DNA of 10,838 nt from Hyphomicrobiales bacterium (lineage in GTDB: Bacteria; Pseudomonadota; Alphaproteobacteria; Rhizobiales; Beijerinckiaceae). Below, piece by piece: positions 1-7,461 of this stretch; position 1 is the first letter of the stretch, and every line of letters starts with the position of its first letter. The notes under the pieces are model-generated. The model was not told the origin of the DNA, made no database searches, and worked only from the letters and a program-made list of their open reading frames with translations. The DNA lies in assembly GCA_003567055.1 (NCBI GenBank), contig PXAW01000275.1, forward strand, positions 1 to 10,838, read 5' to 3'. The translations under genes were made by a program, and so were the position numbers.

Positions 1-1614
1 CTGTTCGGCGCCGGCAAGATGTTCCTGCCGCAGGTGGTGAAATCCGCCCGCGTGATGAAGCAGGCCGTGGCCCATCTCATGCCCTATATGGAAAAAGAGA
101 AGGAAGAAGCCGGGCTCGACCAGCAATCGGCTGCCGGCAAGGTGCTGATGGCCACGGTGAAGGGCGACGTCCACGATATCGGGAAGAACATCGTCGGCGT
201 CGTGCTCGCCTGCAACAATTACGAGGTCATCGATCTCGGCGTGATGGTGCCCACCGCCAAGATCCTCGACGAGGCCAAGAAGCACAATGTCGACGTGATC
301 GGCCTGTCCGGCCTGATCACGCCTTCTCTCGACGAGATGGTGAATGTCGCCTCCGAGATGGAACGCGAGGGCTTCGACATTCCGCTCCTGATCGGCGGCG
401 CCACCACGAGCCGCGTGCATACGGCGGTGAAGATCCACCCGTCCTACAATCGCGGCCAGGCGATCTACGTCACCGATGCCAGCCGCGCGGTGGGTGTCGT
501 TTCCAACCTGCTCTCGGAAGACCAGTGCAAGCCCTATATCGAGGGTATCCAGACGGAATACGCCAAGGTCGCCGATGCGCATGCCCGCGCCGAGATGGAC
601 AAGCAGCGCCTGCCGCTGGCCAAGGCCCGCGCCAACGCGGTCAAGATCGACTGGAGCGGCTATGAGACGGCCAAGCCGAGCTTCTTCGGCCCGCGCGTGT
701 TCGACAATTACGATGTCGGCGATCTCGTCCCCTATATCGACTGGACGCCGTTCTTCCAGACCTGGGAAATGAAGGGACGCTACCCGGATATTCTCCAGGA
801 CGAGAAGCAGGGCGAAGTAGCGCGCCAGCTCTTCGACGATGCGCAGGAGATGCTCAAGAAAATCGTCGAGGAACGCTGGTTCAAGCCCAAGGCCGTGATC
901 GGCTTCTGGCCGGCCAACAGTGTCGGCGACGATATCCGCCTCTATGACGACGAAAACCGCAAGAAGACGCTTGCCACCCTGCACGGGCTGCGCCAGCAGC
1001 TCACCAAGCGCGGTGATCGTCCCAATGTCTGCATGTCGGACTTCGTCGCGCCGGAGGATAGCGGCGTCGCGGACTTCGTCGGCGGCTTCGTCGTCACGGC
1101 CGGCATCGAGGAAGTGGCGATCGCCGAGCGCTTCGAGCGGGCCAACGACGATTACGGTTCGATCCTCGTCAAGGCGCTGGCCGACCGCATTGCCGAGGCC
1201 TTCGCCGAACACATGCACCAGCGCGTACGCAAGGAGTTCTGGGGCTATGCGCCGGACGAGACGCTCTCCAACGAGGAGCTGATCACCGAAGGCTATGCCG
1301 GCATCCGCCCGGCTCCGGGTTATCCGGCCCAACCTGATCATACGGAGAAGGACACGCTGTTCGATCTGCTCGACGCGCACAAGAGCATCGGCGTGGAGCT
1401 TACCGAGAGCAAGGCCATGTGGCCCGGCTCCTCTGTCTCGGGCTTCTATATCGGCCACCCGGAATCGTATTATTTCGGCGTCGCCAAGGTCGAGCGCGAC
1501 CAGGTCGAGGATTACGCCATGCGCAAGGGCATGGATATCGAGGAGATCGAGCGCTGGCTCGCTCCGGTGCTGAATTACGATCCGGCCAGCTACGTCAAGG
1601 CGGCGGCCGAGTAA
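1..1614 (+). CDS. metH: Cobalamin-dependent methionine synthase, C-terminal part (5' end outside window)
   Basis: Transfers a methyl group from methyltetrahydrofolate through cobalamin to homocysteine, giving methionine; cytosolic. The frame is open from base 1 (first residues LFGAGK), so the start lies upstream. The visible 537 residues are under half of a usual protein of about 1,230 residues. In order they hold the end of the four-helix cap domain (about 1-40), the B12-binding Rossmann domain (about 45-190) and the SAM-binding reactivation domain (about 225-530). The B12 motif GDVHDIGKN supplies the lower-ligand His58, with Asp56 and Ser109 (in [10 protein letters not shown]) completing the known Asp-His-Ser relay. 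The reactivation domain shows [33 protein letters not shown] and [10 protein letters not shown], all close to E. coli MetH. The homocysteine and folate modules are not in view. It is followed directly by a terminator, so it ends its transcript. Confidence 0.97.
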   Translation: MFGAGKMFLPQVVKSARVMKQAVAHLMPYMEKEKEEAGLDQQSAAGKVLMATVKGDVHDIGKNIVGVVLACNNYEVIDLGVMVPTAKILDEAKKHNVDVIGLSGLITPSLDEMVNVASEMEREGFDIPLLIGGATTSRVHTAVKIHPSYNRGQAIYVTDASRAVGVVSNLLSEDQCKPYIEGIQTEYAKVADAHARAEMDKQRLPLAKARANAVKIDWSGYETAKPSFFGPRVFDNYDVGDLVPYIDWTPFFQTWEMKGRYPDILQDEKQGEVARQLFDDAQEMLKKIVEERWFKPKAVIGFWPANSVGDDIRLYDDENRKKTLATLHGLRQQLTKRGDRPNVCMSDFVAPEDSGVADFVGGFVVTAGIEEVAIAERFERANDDYGSILVKALADRIAEAFAEHMHQRVRKEFWGYAPDETLSNEELITEGYAGIRPAPGYPAQPDHTEKDTLFDLLDAHKSIGVELTESKAMWPGSSVSGFYIGHPESYYFGVAKVERDQVEDYAMRKGMDIEEIERWLAPVLNYDPASYVKAAAE

Positions 1615-1638
1615 GCTGCGGTGGAGTAAGCTGCGGCA
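1609..1638 (+). repeat. 15-bp tandem duplication spanning the metH stop codon
   Basis: GAGTAAGCTGCGG occurs at 1609-1621 and again at 1624-1636, a period of 15 bp. Because 15 is a multiple of three, the second copy puts another TAA in the same frame (1627-1629), 15 bases after the real stop at 1612-1614. It looks like a replication-slippage duplication giving a back-up stop codon. Confidence 0.8.
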
Positions 1639-1652
1639 CCTTGCTCAATAAG

Positions 1653-1681
1653 AAAGCGGCGGAGTGATCCGCCGCTTTTTT
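1653..1681 (+). terminator. Rho-independent terminator of metH, probably bidirectional
   Basis: A perfect 11-bp stem (AAAGCGGCGGA at 1653-1663, TCCGCCGCTTT at 1668-1678) with a GTGA loop is followed by further T residues to 1681, making a run of six T. It starts 38 bases after the metH stop. Read on the minus strand, the same stem is followed by TTTCTTATT, so it can also end the pyk transcript, whose gene stops at 1773. Confidence 0.9.
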
Positions 1682-1684
1682 CGC

Positions 1685-1724
1685 GGTGCCATTTCGGCAC
1701 CAAGGTGGTGCCAAGGTGGCACCA
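1685..1724. repeat. Array of alternating GGTGCC and GGCACC hexamers (nested hairpins)
   Basis: Four complementary hexamers alternate with 5-base spacers: GGTGCC 1685-1690, GGCACC 1696-1701, GGTGCC 1707-1712, GGCACC 1718-1723. Two of the three spacers are AAGGT. Several mutually exclusive hairpins are possible; the longest is a 7-bp stem from TGGTGCC (1706-1712) with GGCACCA (1718-1724). It lies between the convergent metH and pyk genes, next to the terminator. It may help end pyk transcription or be a small dispersed palindromic element. Confidence 0.7.
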
Positions 1725-1772
1725 TGTCAGCGCCAAGGCTGCGCCCCGTCGCGGATCACCACTTGCCTGCAC

Positions 1773-3212
1773 TCACGCCGCCGCCGCATGCTCTTCGGTG
1801 ATGAAGGCGATGCGGATCATGTTGGTGGCGCCGGGGGTGCCGAAGGGGACGCCGGCGATGACGATGATGCGCTCGCCGACCTTGGCGAGGCCGGAGCGTA
1901 CGGCGAATTTGCAGGCGCGGAAGGTCATGTCGTCGACATCGCTGGCATCGCGGGTGACCACCGCATGGATACCCCAGGCCAGGTTGATCCGACGCGCCGC
2001 CTCGCGCTTCGGCGTGAGCGCCAGAATGGTCGAATCCGGGCGCTCGCGGGCGAGCCTGAGCGCCGTCGCGCCGGAAAACGTCCAGGCCGCGATGGTGGAG
2101 ATGCCCAGCGTCGCCGCGATGCCGTTGGCCGCTGCCGCGATCGCGTCCGACCCCGTCGCCTCCGGCTCGGCCTGCTGCGCCTTGATGATGGTCCAGTAGA
2201 GATTGTCGCGCTCGACTTCCTCCGCGATGCGGTTCATCTGCGCGACGGATTCCTGCGGATATTGCCCCGCCGCGCTTTCCGCCGAGAGCATCACCGCATC
2301 CGCGCCCTCATAGACGGCGGTGGCGACGTCGGAGACCTCGGCGCGGGTGGGCACCGGCGCGGTGATCATCGATTCGAGCATCTGCGTCGCCACGATCACC
2401 GGCTTGCCGGCGCGCCGCGCATTGCGGGTGATGCGCTTTTGCAGGCCCGGCACCTTCTCCAGCGGCATCTCCACGCCGAGATCGCCGCGCGCCACCATGA
2501 TGGCGTCGGAGACATCCATGATCTCGTCGAGCCGCGCCAGGGCCTGCGGCTTTTCCAGCTTGGCCAGAACCTGCGCGCGCCCGCGTGCCACCTTCTTGAC
2601 CTCGGCGATATCCTCCGGGCGCTGCACGAAGGAGAGCGCGATCCAGTCCACCCCGATCTCGATCGCGGCTTCCAGATCGGCGCGGTCCTTGTCGGTCATC
2701 GCCGCGAGCGGCAAAGTCGTGTCGGGCAGCGAGACGCCCTTGCGGTCGGAGACCTTCCCGCCGACGCGCACCACCGCCTTCGCGCGATGGCCGGGCGTGA
2801 CCTCCTCGACTTCGAGCCGCAGCTTGCCGTCATCGATCAGGATCGTATGGCCGGGCTCCAGCGCCGAGAGGATCTCGGGATGGGGCAGGTATACGCGTGA
2901 CGCGTCGCCCGGGCTGTCATTGTCGTCGAGGGTGAAATGCGCGCCCTGTGCGAGCTCCGCCGAACCATCCACAAAACGGCCCAGCCGCAGCTTCGGGCCC
3001 TGCAGATCGACCAGCACCGTGATCGAGCGATGCACCCGCGCCTCCACCTCGCGGATCATCTTGACCTGCGCCGCGAGTTGCCCGCGATCGAGATGGCTCA
3101 TGTTGATGCGAAACACGTCCGCACCCAGCCGATGCAGGCTCTCCACCATCTCCGGCGTGTTCGAAGCCGGGCCCAGGGTCGCCACGATCTTGGTGCGTCT
3201 CAAACGTTTCAT
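1773..3212 (-). CDS. pyk: Pyruvate kinase
   Basis: Converts phosphoenolpyruvate and ADP to pyruvate and ATP, the last step of glycolysis; cytosolic, usually a tetramer. At 479 residues it has the normal bacterial length. TKIVATLGPAS opens the barrel, then FRINMSH (Arg35, Asn37, Ser39). Catalytic Lys218 and metal ligand Glu220 lie in LAKLEKP, Asp244 in ARGDLGVEMP, Thr276 in ATQMLES; spacings equal those of the rabbit enzyme. PTRAEVSDVATAV and ADAVMLSAES follow, then the C-terminal allosteric domain from about 350. DLQGPKLRLG (69-78) replaces the usual DTKGPEIRTG and carries the residues typical of K+-independent enzymes. The start ATG overlaps the stop of the DUF1036 gene (ATGA), with GGGAG 10 bases upstream (3223-3227), so translation is probably coupled. 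It is the last gene of a minus-strand operon and resembles ttuE, the pyruvate kinase of the Agrobacterium vitis tartrate locus. Confidence 0.97.
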   Translation of the reverse strand: MKRLRRTKIVATLGPASNTPEMVESLHRLGADVFRINMSHLDRGQLAAQVKMIREVEARVHRSITVLVDLQGPKLRLGRFVDGSAELAQGAHFTLDDNDSPGDASRVYLPHPEILSALEPGHTILIDDGKLRLEVEEVTPGHRAKAVVRVGGKVSDRKGVSLPDTTLPLAAMTDKDRADLEAAIEIGVDWIALSFVQRPEDIAEVKKVARGRAQVLAKLEKPQALARLDEIMDVSDAIMVARGDLGVEMPLEKVPGLQKRITRNARRAGKPVIVATQMLESMITAPVPTRAEVSDVATAVYEGADAVMLSAESAAGQYPQESVAQMNRIAEEVERDNLYWTIIKAQQAEPEATGSDAIAAAANGIAATLGISTIAAWTFSGATALRLARERPDSTILALTPKREAARRINLAWGIHAVVTRDASDVDDMTFRACKFAVRSGLAKVGERIIVIAGVPFGTPGATNMIRIAFITEEHAAAA

Positions 3213-3706
3213 GGCGAAGGCGCTCCCTGCCTGTCAGGATCTGTGAGTTGGATCGTCCAGCTGCGCTGCTGGCCGGTATCGACTTCGAAGAAGCCATTGC
3301 GGTCATAGCCGCGCACCAGGCAATCCTGGATGCCGCGAATGGTGAATTCGCGCTCGCGGGTACACATATACGAGCGCCCGCCCCATTCGCCGCCACGATC
3401 GTAATCGACGGCATAGACGTAGTAATAGCGTGCCGTCAGAGCGCCGGCGAAGATGGTCTCGCATTCGCGCGCATCGAGGTTCCACCATCCTTCCGTGACC
3501 CAGCCCTGCTGGTCGCGATAGCCGATGGCGACGCCGACGCGGCTGCCTGTCATGTTGCACAGGCGCAGATCGGCGTGAGCCGGCGTGGCCAGGAAAGGCA
3601 GGGTGCCTGCGGCCAGGGACAGCATGACGAGCAGGCGCAGGACAGGCATGTGCAAGACAGGCATGTGCAAGACCGGCATGCGCGTACGGTATCCGCCCGC
3701 CCGCAT
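3209..3706 (-). CDS. Secreted DUF1036 family protein
   Basis: A small exported protein of unknown function. From the ATG at 3706 it has 165 residues: a basic start, a hydrophobic stretch (VLRLLVMLSLAAG, 22-34) and a signal peptidase site after ATPAHA (Ala45). The mature domain of about 120 residues has the DUF1036 pattern LRLCNMTGSRVGVAIGYRD, GWVTEGWWNLDARECETI and YYYVYAVDYDRGGEWGG. It has four cysteines (50, 82, 115, 129), fitting two disulfides in the periplasm. The start is uncertain: in-frame ATGs exist at 3760, 3706, 3679, 3664 and 3649 and none has a clear Shine-Dalgarno. I chose 3706 because it lies 19 bases after the glycerate kinase stop and keeps arginines in the n-region. The gene ends in an ATGA overlap with pyk. 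DUF1036 beside pyk is, to my knowledge, a recurrent alphaproteobacterial arrangement. Confidence 0.85.
   Translation of the reverse strand: MRAGGYRTRMPVLHMPVLHMPVLRLLVMLSLAAGTLPFLATPAHADLRLCNMTGSRVGVAIGYRDQQGWVTEGWWNLDARECETIFAGALTARYYYVYAVDYDRGGEWGGRSYMCTREREFTIRGIQDCLVRGYDRNGFFEVDTGQQRSWTIQLTDPDRQGAPSP
3641..3682 (-). repeat. 15-bp tandem repeat at the 5' end of the DUF1036 gene
   Basis: On the plus strand GACAGGCATGTGCAA occurs exactly at 3641-3655 and 3656-3670, followed by a diverged partial copy, GACCGGCATGCG, at 3671-3682. Read as coding sequence on the minus strand it gives MPVLH-MPVLH-MPVLR, adding five residues per unit to the n-region of the signal peptide. Each unit carries an in-frame ATG. 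Confidence 0.92.
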
Positions 3707-3725
3707 GCAGCGGTTCTGGGATGGA

Positions 3726-5009
3726 TCAATCAATGAGGATGATGCGGCAGTCGTTGACATTGGTTCGTGTCGGCCCCGGTATCAACAGATCGTCGAGAAT
3801 CGCGAAGAAACCCGTCGAATCGTTGTCCAACAAATACGTTTGCGCGTCGACCCCTTTTGCATGGGCGCGTGACAATGTGGTGTCGTCGATGATGGCGCCG
3901 GCGGGATCATCCGCCGCACCGGTGCCGCCATCGGTGCCGTCGGTATCGCCGGCGAGCGCGGCCACGCGCGGCAGCCCGTCGAGGGCGATGGCGAGTGCCA
4001 GCGCATATTCCTGATTCGGACCGCCGCGCCCCTCCCCCCGGATCGTCACCGTGAGTTCGCCCCCCGAGATCAGCGCCGCGCGCCGCCCCGCCCGGCGGAT
4101 GTCGCGCACTTCGCCCGCATGCGCAGCGGCGATGGCGCTGGCCTCGCCTTCGAGATCGGCACCGAGCAGAACCGGCTCATAGCCCAGGCTCCGCGCCTGT
4201 GCGCAGGCGGCATCCATCGCCTCCTGCGGGCGGGCGATGATGCTGAAAGCGGTATTGTCGAAGACCGGATCGCCGGGTTTGGGGGTCTCGGGCGCATCAT
4301 CGCGCATCAAAGCCTCGGCGGCCTCGGAAAGCGCCACGCCATAGCGGGCGATGATGGCGCGGGCCTGCTCATGCGTCGTCGGATCGGGCACGCTCGGCCC
4401 GGAGGCGATCACGGCGGGATCGTCGCGGGGCACGTCGGAAATCGCCAGCGTCCCCATCCGCGCCGGCGCCGCTGCCCGGGCGAGCCGCCCGCCCTTGATC
4501 TGCGACAGACGCTTGCGCACCGTGTTGATCGCGTCGATGGGTGCGCCGGAGCGCAGGAGCGCGCGGGTGATCGCCTGTTTTTCCGCGAGATCGATGCCGT
4601 CAGCCGGTGCGATCCAGTTGGCCGAGCCCCCGCCGGAGAGGAGCACCAGCACGAGATCCTCCGGCCCTGCCGATCCGGCAAGCGCGAGCGCCTCCCGCGT
4701 CGCCGCGATGCCGGCCTCGTCCGGAACCGGATGCCCGGCCTCGACGATCCTGATCGGCCCGGCCTGCCCGCCATAGCCGTGGCGTGCGACGGCGAGCCCG
4801 GTGATGCGGGCATCATCGATGCCCTGGTCGCGATAATGCGCCAGCGCCACCTCGCTCATGCTGGCTGCCGCCTTGCCGGCGGCGAGCACGATGATGCGCC
4901 CGCGCGGCGGCGCGGTCGGCAGATGCGCCGGAAGGCAACTCTGCGGATGGGCGGCTGCGACGGCGGCGTCGAAGATGCGGCGCAGGTTCTCACGGGGGGA
5001 TGTCGGCAT
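3726..5009 (-). CDS. gckA: Glycerate 2-kinase, MOFRL family (GckA/TtuD type)
   Basis: Phosphorylates D-glycerate with ATP to 2-phosphoglycerate (GckA reaction); cytosolic. The 427 residues fit the family. The N-terminal DUF4147 Rossmann-like domain shows VLAAGKAAASM with the catalytic-type Lys46, AGHPVPDEAG, LLSGGGSANW (123-132), NTVRKRLSQIKGGRLA and SDVPRDDPAVIASGPSVPD. The C-terminal MOFRL domain shows LISGGELTVTIRGEGRGGPN (313-332), AGDTDGTDGGTGA (353-365) and LDNDSTGFF. The start at 5009 is set by GGAGG (5017-5021), 7 bases upstream; the adjacent ATG at 5012 would be only 4 bases away, and an in-frame ATG at 5054 has no ribosome site. It lies 48 bp after the permease gene and upstream of the DUF1036 and pyk genes. 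Homologues called TtuD were first labelled hydroxypyruvate reductase, so older databases may carry that name; the domains here are those of the kinase. Confidence 0.93.
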   Translation of the reverse strand: MPTSPRENLRRIFDAAVAAAHPQSCLPAHLPTAPPRGRIIVLAAGKAAASMSEVALAHYRDQGIDDARITGLAVARHGYGGQAGPIRIVEAGHPVPDEAGIAATREALALAGSAGPEDLVLVLLSGGGSANWIAPADGIDLAEKQAITRALLRSGAPIDAINTVRKRLSQIKGGRLARAAAPARMGTLAISDVPRDDPAVIASGPSVPDPTTHEQARAIIARYGVALSEAAEALMRDDAPETPKPGDPVFDNTAFSIIARPQEAMDAACAQARSLGYEPVLLGADLEGEASAIAAAHAGEVRDIRRAGRRAALISGGELTVTIRGEGRGGPNQEYALALAIALDGLPRVAALAGDTDGTDGGTGAADDPAGAIIDDTTLSRAHAKGVDAQTYLLDNDSTGFFAILDDLLIPGPTRTNVNDCRIILID

Positions 5010-5016
5010 CATGCGG

Positions 5017-5021
5017 CCTCC
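5017..5021 (-). promoter_or_regulatory. Ribosome binding site of the glycerate kinase gene
   Basis: GGAGG on the minus strand stands 4 bases from the first and 7 bases from the second of two adjacent ATG codons. The better spacing favours the second (5009) as the main start. Confidence 0.75.
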
Positions 5022-5057
5022 GGATGGTTCTCGCGCCCCGTGCGGGGGCATCATTCT

Positions 5058-6002
5058 TTACGACGTGTCGCGCGCAGGCAATGGCGGGCGGTTGCGGCGC
5101 GGGCGGGCGACGAAGATCCCGGCGAGGATCAGCGCGCCGCCCATGGCCTGGATCAGCGTCAGCGCCTCGGAGAGGATCAGCCAGCCGAACAGGGCCGCCG
5201 CGACCGCCTCGATGAAGATCACCAGCGAGGAAAACACCGCCGGCAGGCGTCCCAAAGCCACCGAGAGCAGTCCCTGCCCGCCCGCATGGCTGATGAAGGC
5301 GAGCGCGAAGAGCGCCGCGATCGCTTCCGGCGTCGTCGGCAGGATCTGGCGCTCGGCGATGATGGCGGCGACGAACAGGCCCGCCGCCGTCACCAGGCTG
5401 AGCTCGAAAGTCACCCGCCCGGCACTGCCCCCGGAGCGCCGCGCCTTCTCGACACCCAGAAAGTACAGCGCGAAGAAGAAGGCCGTGATCACGCCATAGA
5501 CGTCTCCCGCGAGGCGCTCGGGCGCGATCTGCATGCTCTGGCCGATCAGCGCCGCACCGCCGAGCATGCACAGGGCGAGCCCCGCCAGCGTCGATCGCGC
5601 GATGGTGACGCGCAGAACCGCCCAGGAAATCAGGATGACGAAGAGCGGCGCGGTGGTCGCGAAGAAGGTCGCATTCGCCACCGTGGTATTCAGAATGGCC
5701 AGATGCCAGAAGATCAGGTCACCCACGAAGGCGAGCCCGGCGAACACCGTCGCCCTGCTCCAGGAAGCGCGCCCGGCAAGGCCGGGATGGCGCGCCTCGT
5801 CGATGCGCATCCAGGCATAGAGCACCGGCAAAGCCAGAAACACGCGCCAGAAGGCGCTCGCGAAGGGGCCGATATCGGCGGCGGCGAAGCGCACGAAGAC
5901 CGGCGAGACCCCCATCGCCACGGCCCCGGCGACGAGCGCGGCGAAGGCGCCGATCTGGCCCGGTTCGATGCTGGCGGTCTGCGTCGGCGTGGGTATGGTC
6001 AT
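5058..6002 (-). CDS. EamA-type permease (drug/metabolite transporter superfamily)
   Basis: An inner-membrane transporter of unknown substrate, 314 residues, with the expected ten membrane segments in two EamA repeats (about 17-155 and 167-298). The first repeat shows GAFAALVAGAVAMGVSPVFV, FASAFWRVFLALPVLYAW and a segment around NATFFATTAPLFVILISWAV. The second ends with the typical FSSLVIFIEAVAAALFGWLI (257-276), a glutamate at 279 and GGALILAGIFVA, then a short basic cytosolic tail. I chose the ATG at 6002 because it sits just before the first membrane segment. No good Shine-Dalgarno precedes it, and the open frame continues upstream in a non-membrane, probably non-coding stretch. It is the first gene of the minus-strand run leading to the glycerate kinase. 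Export or uptake of a carboxylate is possible but is only inferred from its neighbours. Confidence 0.9.
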   Translation of the reverse strand: MTIPTPTQTASIEPGQIGAFAALVAGAVAMGVSPVFVRFAAADIGPFASAFWRVFLALPVLYAWMRIDEARHPGLAGRASWSRATVFAGLAFVGDLIFWHLAILNTTVANATFFATTAPLFVILISWAVLRVTIARSTLAGLALCMLGGAALIGQSMQIAPERLAGDVYGVITAFFFALYFLGVEKARRSGGSAGRVTFELSLVTAAGLFVAAIIAERQILPTTPEAIAALFALAFISHAGGQGLLSVALGRLPAVFSSLVIFIEAVAAALFGWLILSEALTLIQAMGGALILAGIFVARPRRNRPPLPARDTS

Positions 6003-6231
6003 GCGGCGGATTTTCACATGGGCTGAAGCGGGATCGTCGCGGACCTTACCGGCTTTGCCGGGACAGGCGAAGCCGTTTTCGTGCATGCTTCCGGATGCGC
6101 GGGCACGCGGATGGGCCAAACCGCGCAATCGATCTGGCGCGCGGGTGCGTATCCCGCCGGCAGCGGAAATGCTAGAGGCGATGCACAATCGGGAGCAATG
6201 CGCCGCCGGCGCGATCTGCGGGATGTGAGCC
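6003..6231. other. Intergenic region between divergent genes
   Basis: These 229 bp separate the start of the permease operon (minus) from the CoA-transferase gene (plus) and should hold both promoters. I could not identify convincing -35/-10 boxes. A short perfect hairpin, CCGGC-TTT-GCCGG (6049-6061), lies in what would be the leader of the permease operon. A 17-base stem-loop at 6141-6157 resembles a tRNA T-arm, but no other tRNA part is present. Confidence 0.5.
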
Positions 6232-7461
6232 ATGAACGATGATGCAACCATCGGAGCCGGTACGGACGACAAGCCCCTGAAGGGCATCCGGGTGCTGGAG
6301 CTCGCGCGCATCCTCGCCGGCCCCTGGATCGGACAGACGCTGGCCGATCTCGGCGCGGATGTGGTCAAGGTCGAACGCCCGGGCACCGGCGACGACACGC
6401 GCAGCTGGGGACCGCCCTTCGTGCCGGGCTCCGACGACACGCATCTCTCGGCCGCCTATTACCATTCCTGCAATCGCGGCAAGCGCTCGATCACCGTCGG
6501 CTTCGATACGCCGGAGGGCCGCGAGACGATCCGGCGGCTCGCGGCCAATGCCGATATCCTGATCGAGAATTTCAAGGTCGGGGGCCTGAAGAAATACGGC
6601 CTCGATTACGAGAGCCTGAAGGCGGTCAATCCGCGCCTGATCTACTGCTCCGTTACCGGTTTCGGCCAGAGCGGCCCCTACGCGTCGCGCGCCGGCTACG
6701 ATTTCCTGATCCAGGGCATGGGCGCGATCATGGATCTCACCGGCGATCCGGAAGGCGAGCCCCAGAAGATCGGCGTCGCCTTCGCCGATATCTTCACCGG
6801 GCTCTATGGCGTCATCGCCATCCAGGCTGCCCTGCGCCAGCGCGATGCGACCGGCGAAGGCGCCCATATCGACATGGCGCTCCTCGACAGCCTCACCGGT
6901 GTGCTCGCCAACCAGGCGATGAACTTCCTCGTCTCGGGGCGCTCGCCCACGCGGATGGGCAATGCGCATCCCAATATCGTGCCTTATCAGGTCTTCCCGG
7001 TGAGCGACGGGCACGTGATCATCGCCACCGGCAATGACGGCCAGTTCCAGCGCCTGATGGAGGTGATCGGCGAGGCGCAGGCCGCCTCCGATCCGCGCTT
7101 TGCCGACAACACCTCCCGCGTGAGCCATCGCGACGATCTCGCCGCCATCATCACGGAGGCGACCAGCCGCTTCACCCGGGCCGATCTGCTGGCCGCGCTG
7201 GAGCGCGTCGGCGTACCGGCAGGGCCGATCAACACGGTCGAAGACGTGTTTTCCGATCCCCATATCCTCGCGCGCGGCATGCAGGTCGCGCTTCCGGCGC
7301 CCGCCGCGCAGGGCGGCTTGATCCCCGGCGTCGCCTCGCCGATGGTGATCGACGGCACCCGCATGACCGCGCAGACGCCCTCACCGCGCCTGGGTGAGCA
7401 TACGCGGGAGGTGCTGGCGGATCCGGATTGGGGAGGGGGCGATGACACTGCACATTCGTGA
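6232..7461 (+). CDS. Family III CoA-transferase (CaiB/BaiF), SUGCT-like
   Basis: Moves coenzyme A between carboxylic acids through an aspartyl-CoA thioester; cytosolic, normally an interlocked dimer. The 409 residues match the family. It starts with PLKGIRVLELARILAGPWIG, then ADVVKVERPGTGDDTRSWGP (43-62), NRGKRSITVGFDTPEGRETI, IYCSVTGFGQSGPYASRAGY and LTGDPEGEPQKIGVAFADIF (169-188). Asp186 aligns with the catalytic Asp169 of CaiB. GDDTR-WGPPF, AHPNIVPYQVF and the GN-x-x-QF pattern resemble the human glutarate-type enzyme SUGCT more than formyl-CoA transferase, so a dicarboxylate such as glutarate or succinate is a reasonable guess; the sequence does not fix the substrate. The start ATG has a GGGA at 6220-6223, 8 bases upstream. 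The gene overlaps the next by 20 bases, implying co-transcription. Confidence 0.93.
   Translation: MNDDATIGAGTDDKPLKGIRVLELARILAGPWIGQTLADLGADVVKVERPGTGDDTRSWGPPFVPGSDDTHLSAAYYHSCNRGKRSITVGFDTPEGRETIRRLAANADILIENFKVGGLKKYGLDYESLKAVNPRLIYCSVTGFGQSGPYASRAGYDFLIQGMGAIMDLTGDPEGEPQKIGVAFADIFTGLYGVIAIQAALRQRDATGEGAHIDMALLDSLTGVLANQAMNFLVSGRSPTRMGNAHPNIVPYQVFPVSDGHVIIATGNDGQFQRLMEVIGEAQAASDPRFADNTSRVSHRDDLAAIITEATSRFTRADLLAALERVGVPAGPINTVEDVFSDPHILARGMQVALPAPAAQGGLIPGVASPMVIDGTRMTAQTPSPRLGEHTREVLADPDWGGGDDTAHS
7432..7436 (+). promoter_or_regulatory. Ribosome binding site of the GNAT gene, inside the CoA-transferase gene
   Basis: GGAGG lies 5 bases before the ATG at 7442, within the last codons of the CoA-transferase gene. 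It selects 7442 over an earlier in-frame ATG at 7394, which has no such site. Confidence 0.8.

Noticed and set aside
1686..2900. A 404-codon open frame opposite pyk.
   Set aside because: It is rich in Arg, Asp and Gly, has no recognisable domain and mirrors the codon pattern of the real pyruvate kinase gene, as is usual in high-GC DNA.
5010..5054. A longer glycerate kinase starting at the ATG at 5054.
   Set aside because: The added residues have no family counterpart, and the GGAGG at 5017-5021 sits at the right distance from the ATG at 5009.
4119..6026. A 635-codon open frame opposite the glycerate kinase and permease genes.
   Set aside because: The translation is low-complexity Arg/Gly/Asp-rich sequence running across two well-supported genes and their gap; it has no domain and no ribosome site.
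6141..6157. A tRNA T-arm-like stem-loop (GCGGG, 7-base loop TGCGTAT, CCCGC) between the permease and CoA-transferase genes, possibly a tRNA fragment or attachment site.
   Set aside because: The loop departs from the TTCRANY consensus at two places including A58, and no acceptor, D-arm or anticodon arm can be found upstream. No integrase or mobile element is nearby. Chance resemblance is the simplest reading.
6172..7263. A 363-codon minus-strand frame opposite the CoA-transferase gene.
   Set aside because: It mirrors the codon structure of a strongly conserved gene, shows no motif and has no ribosome site.
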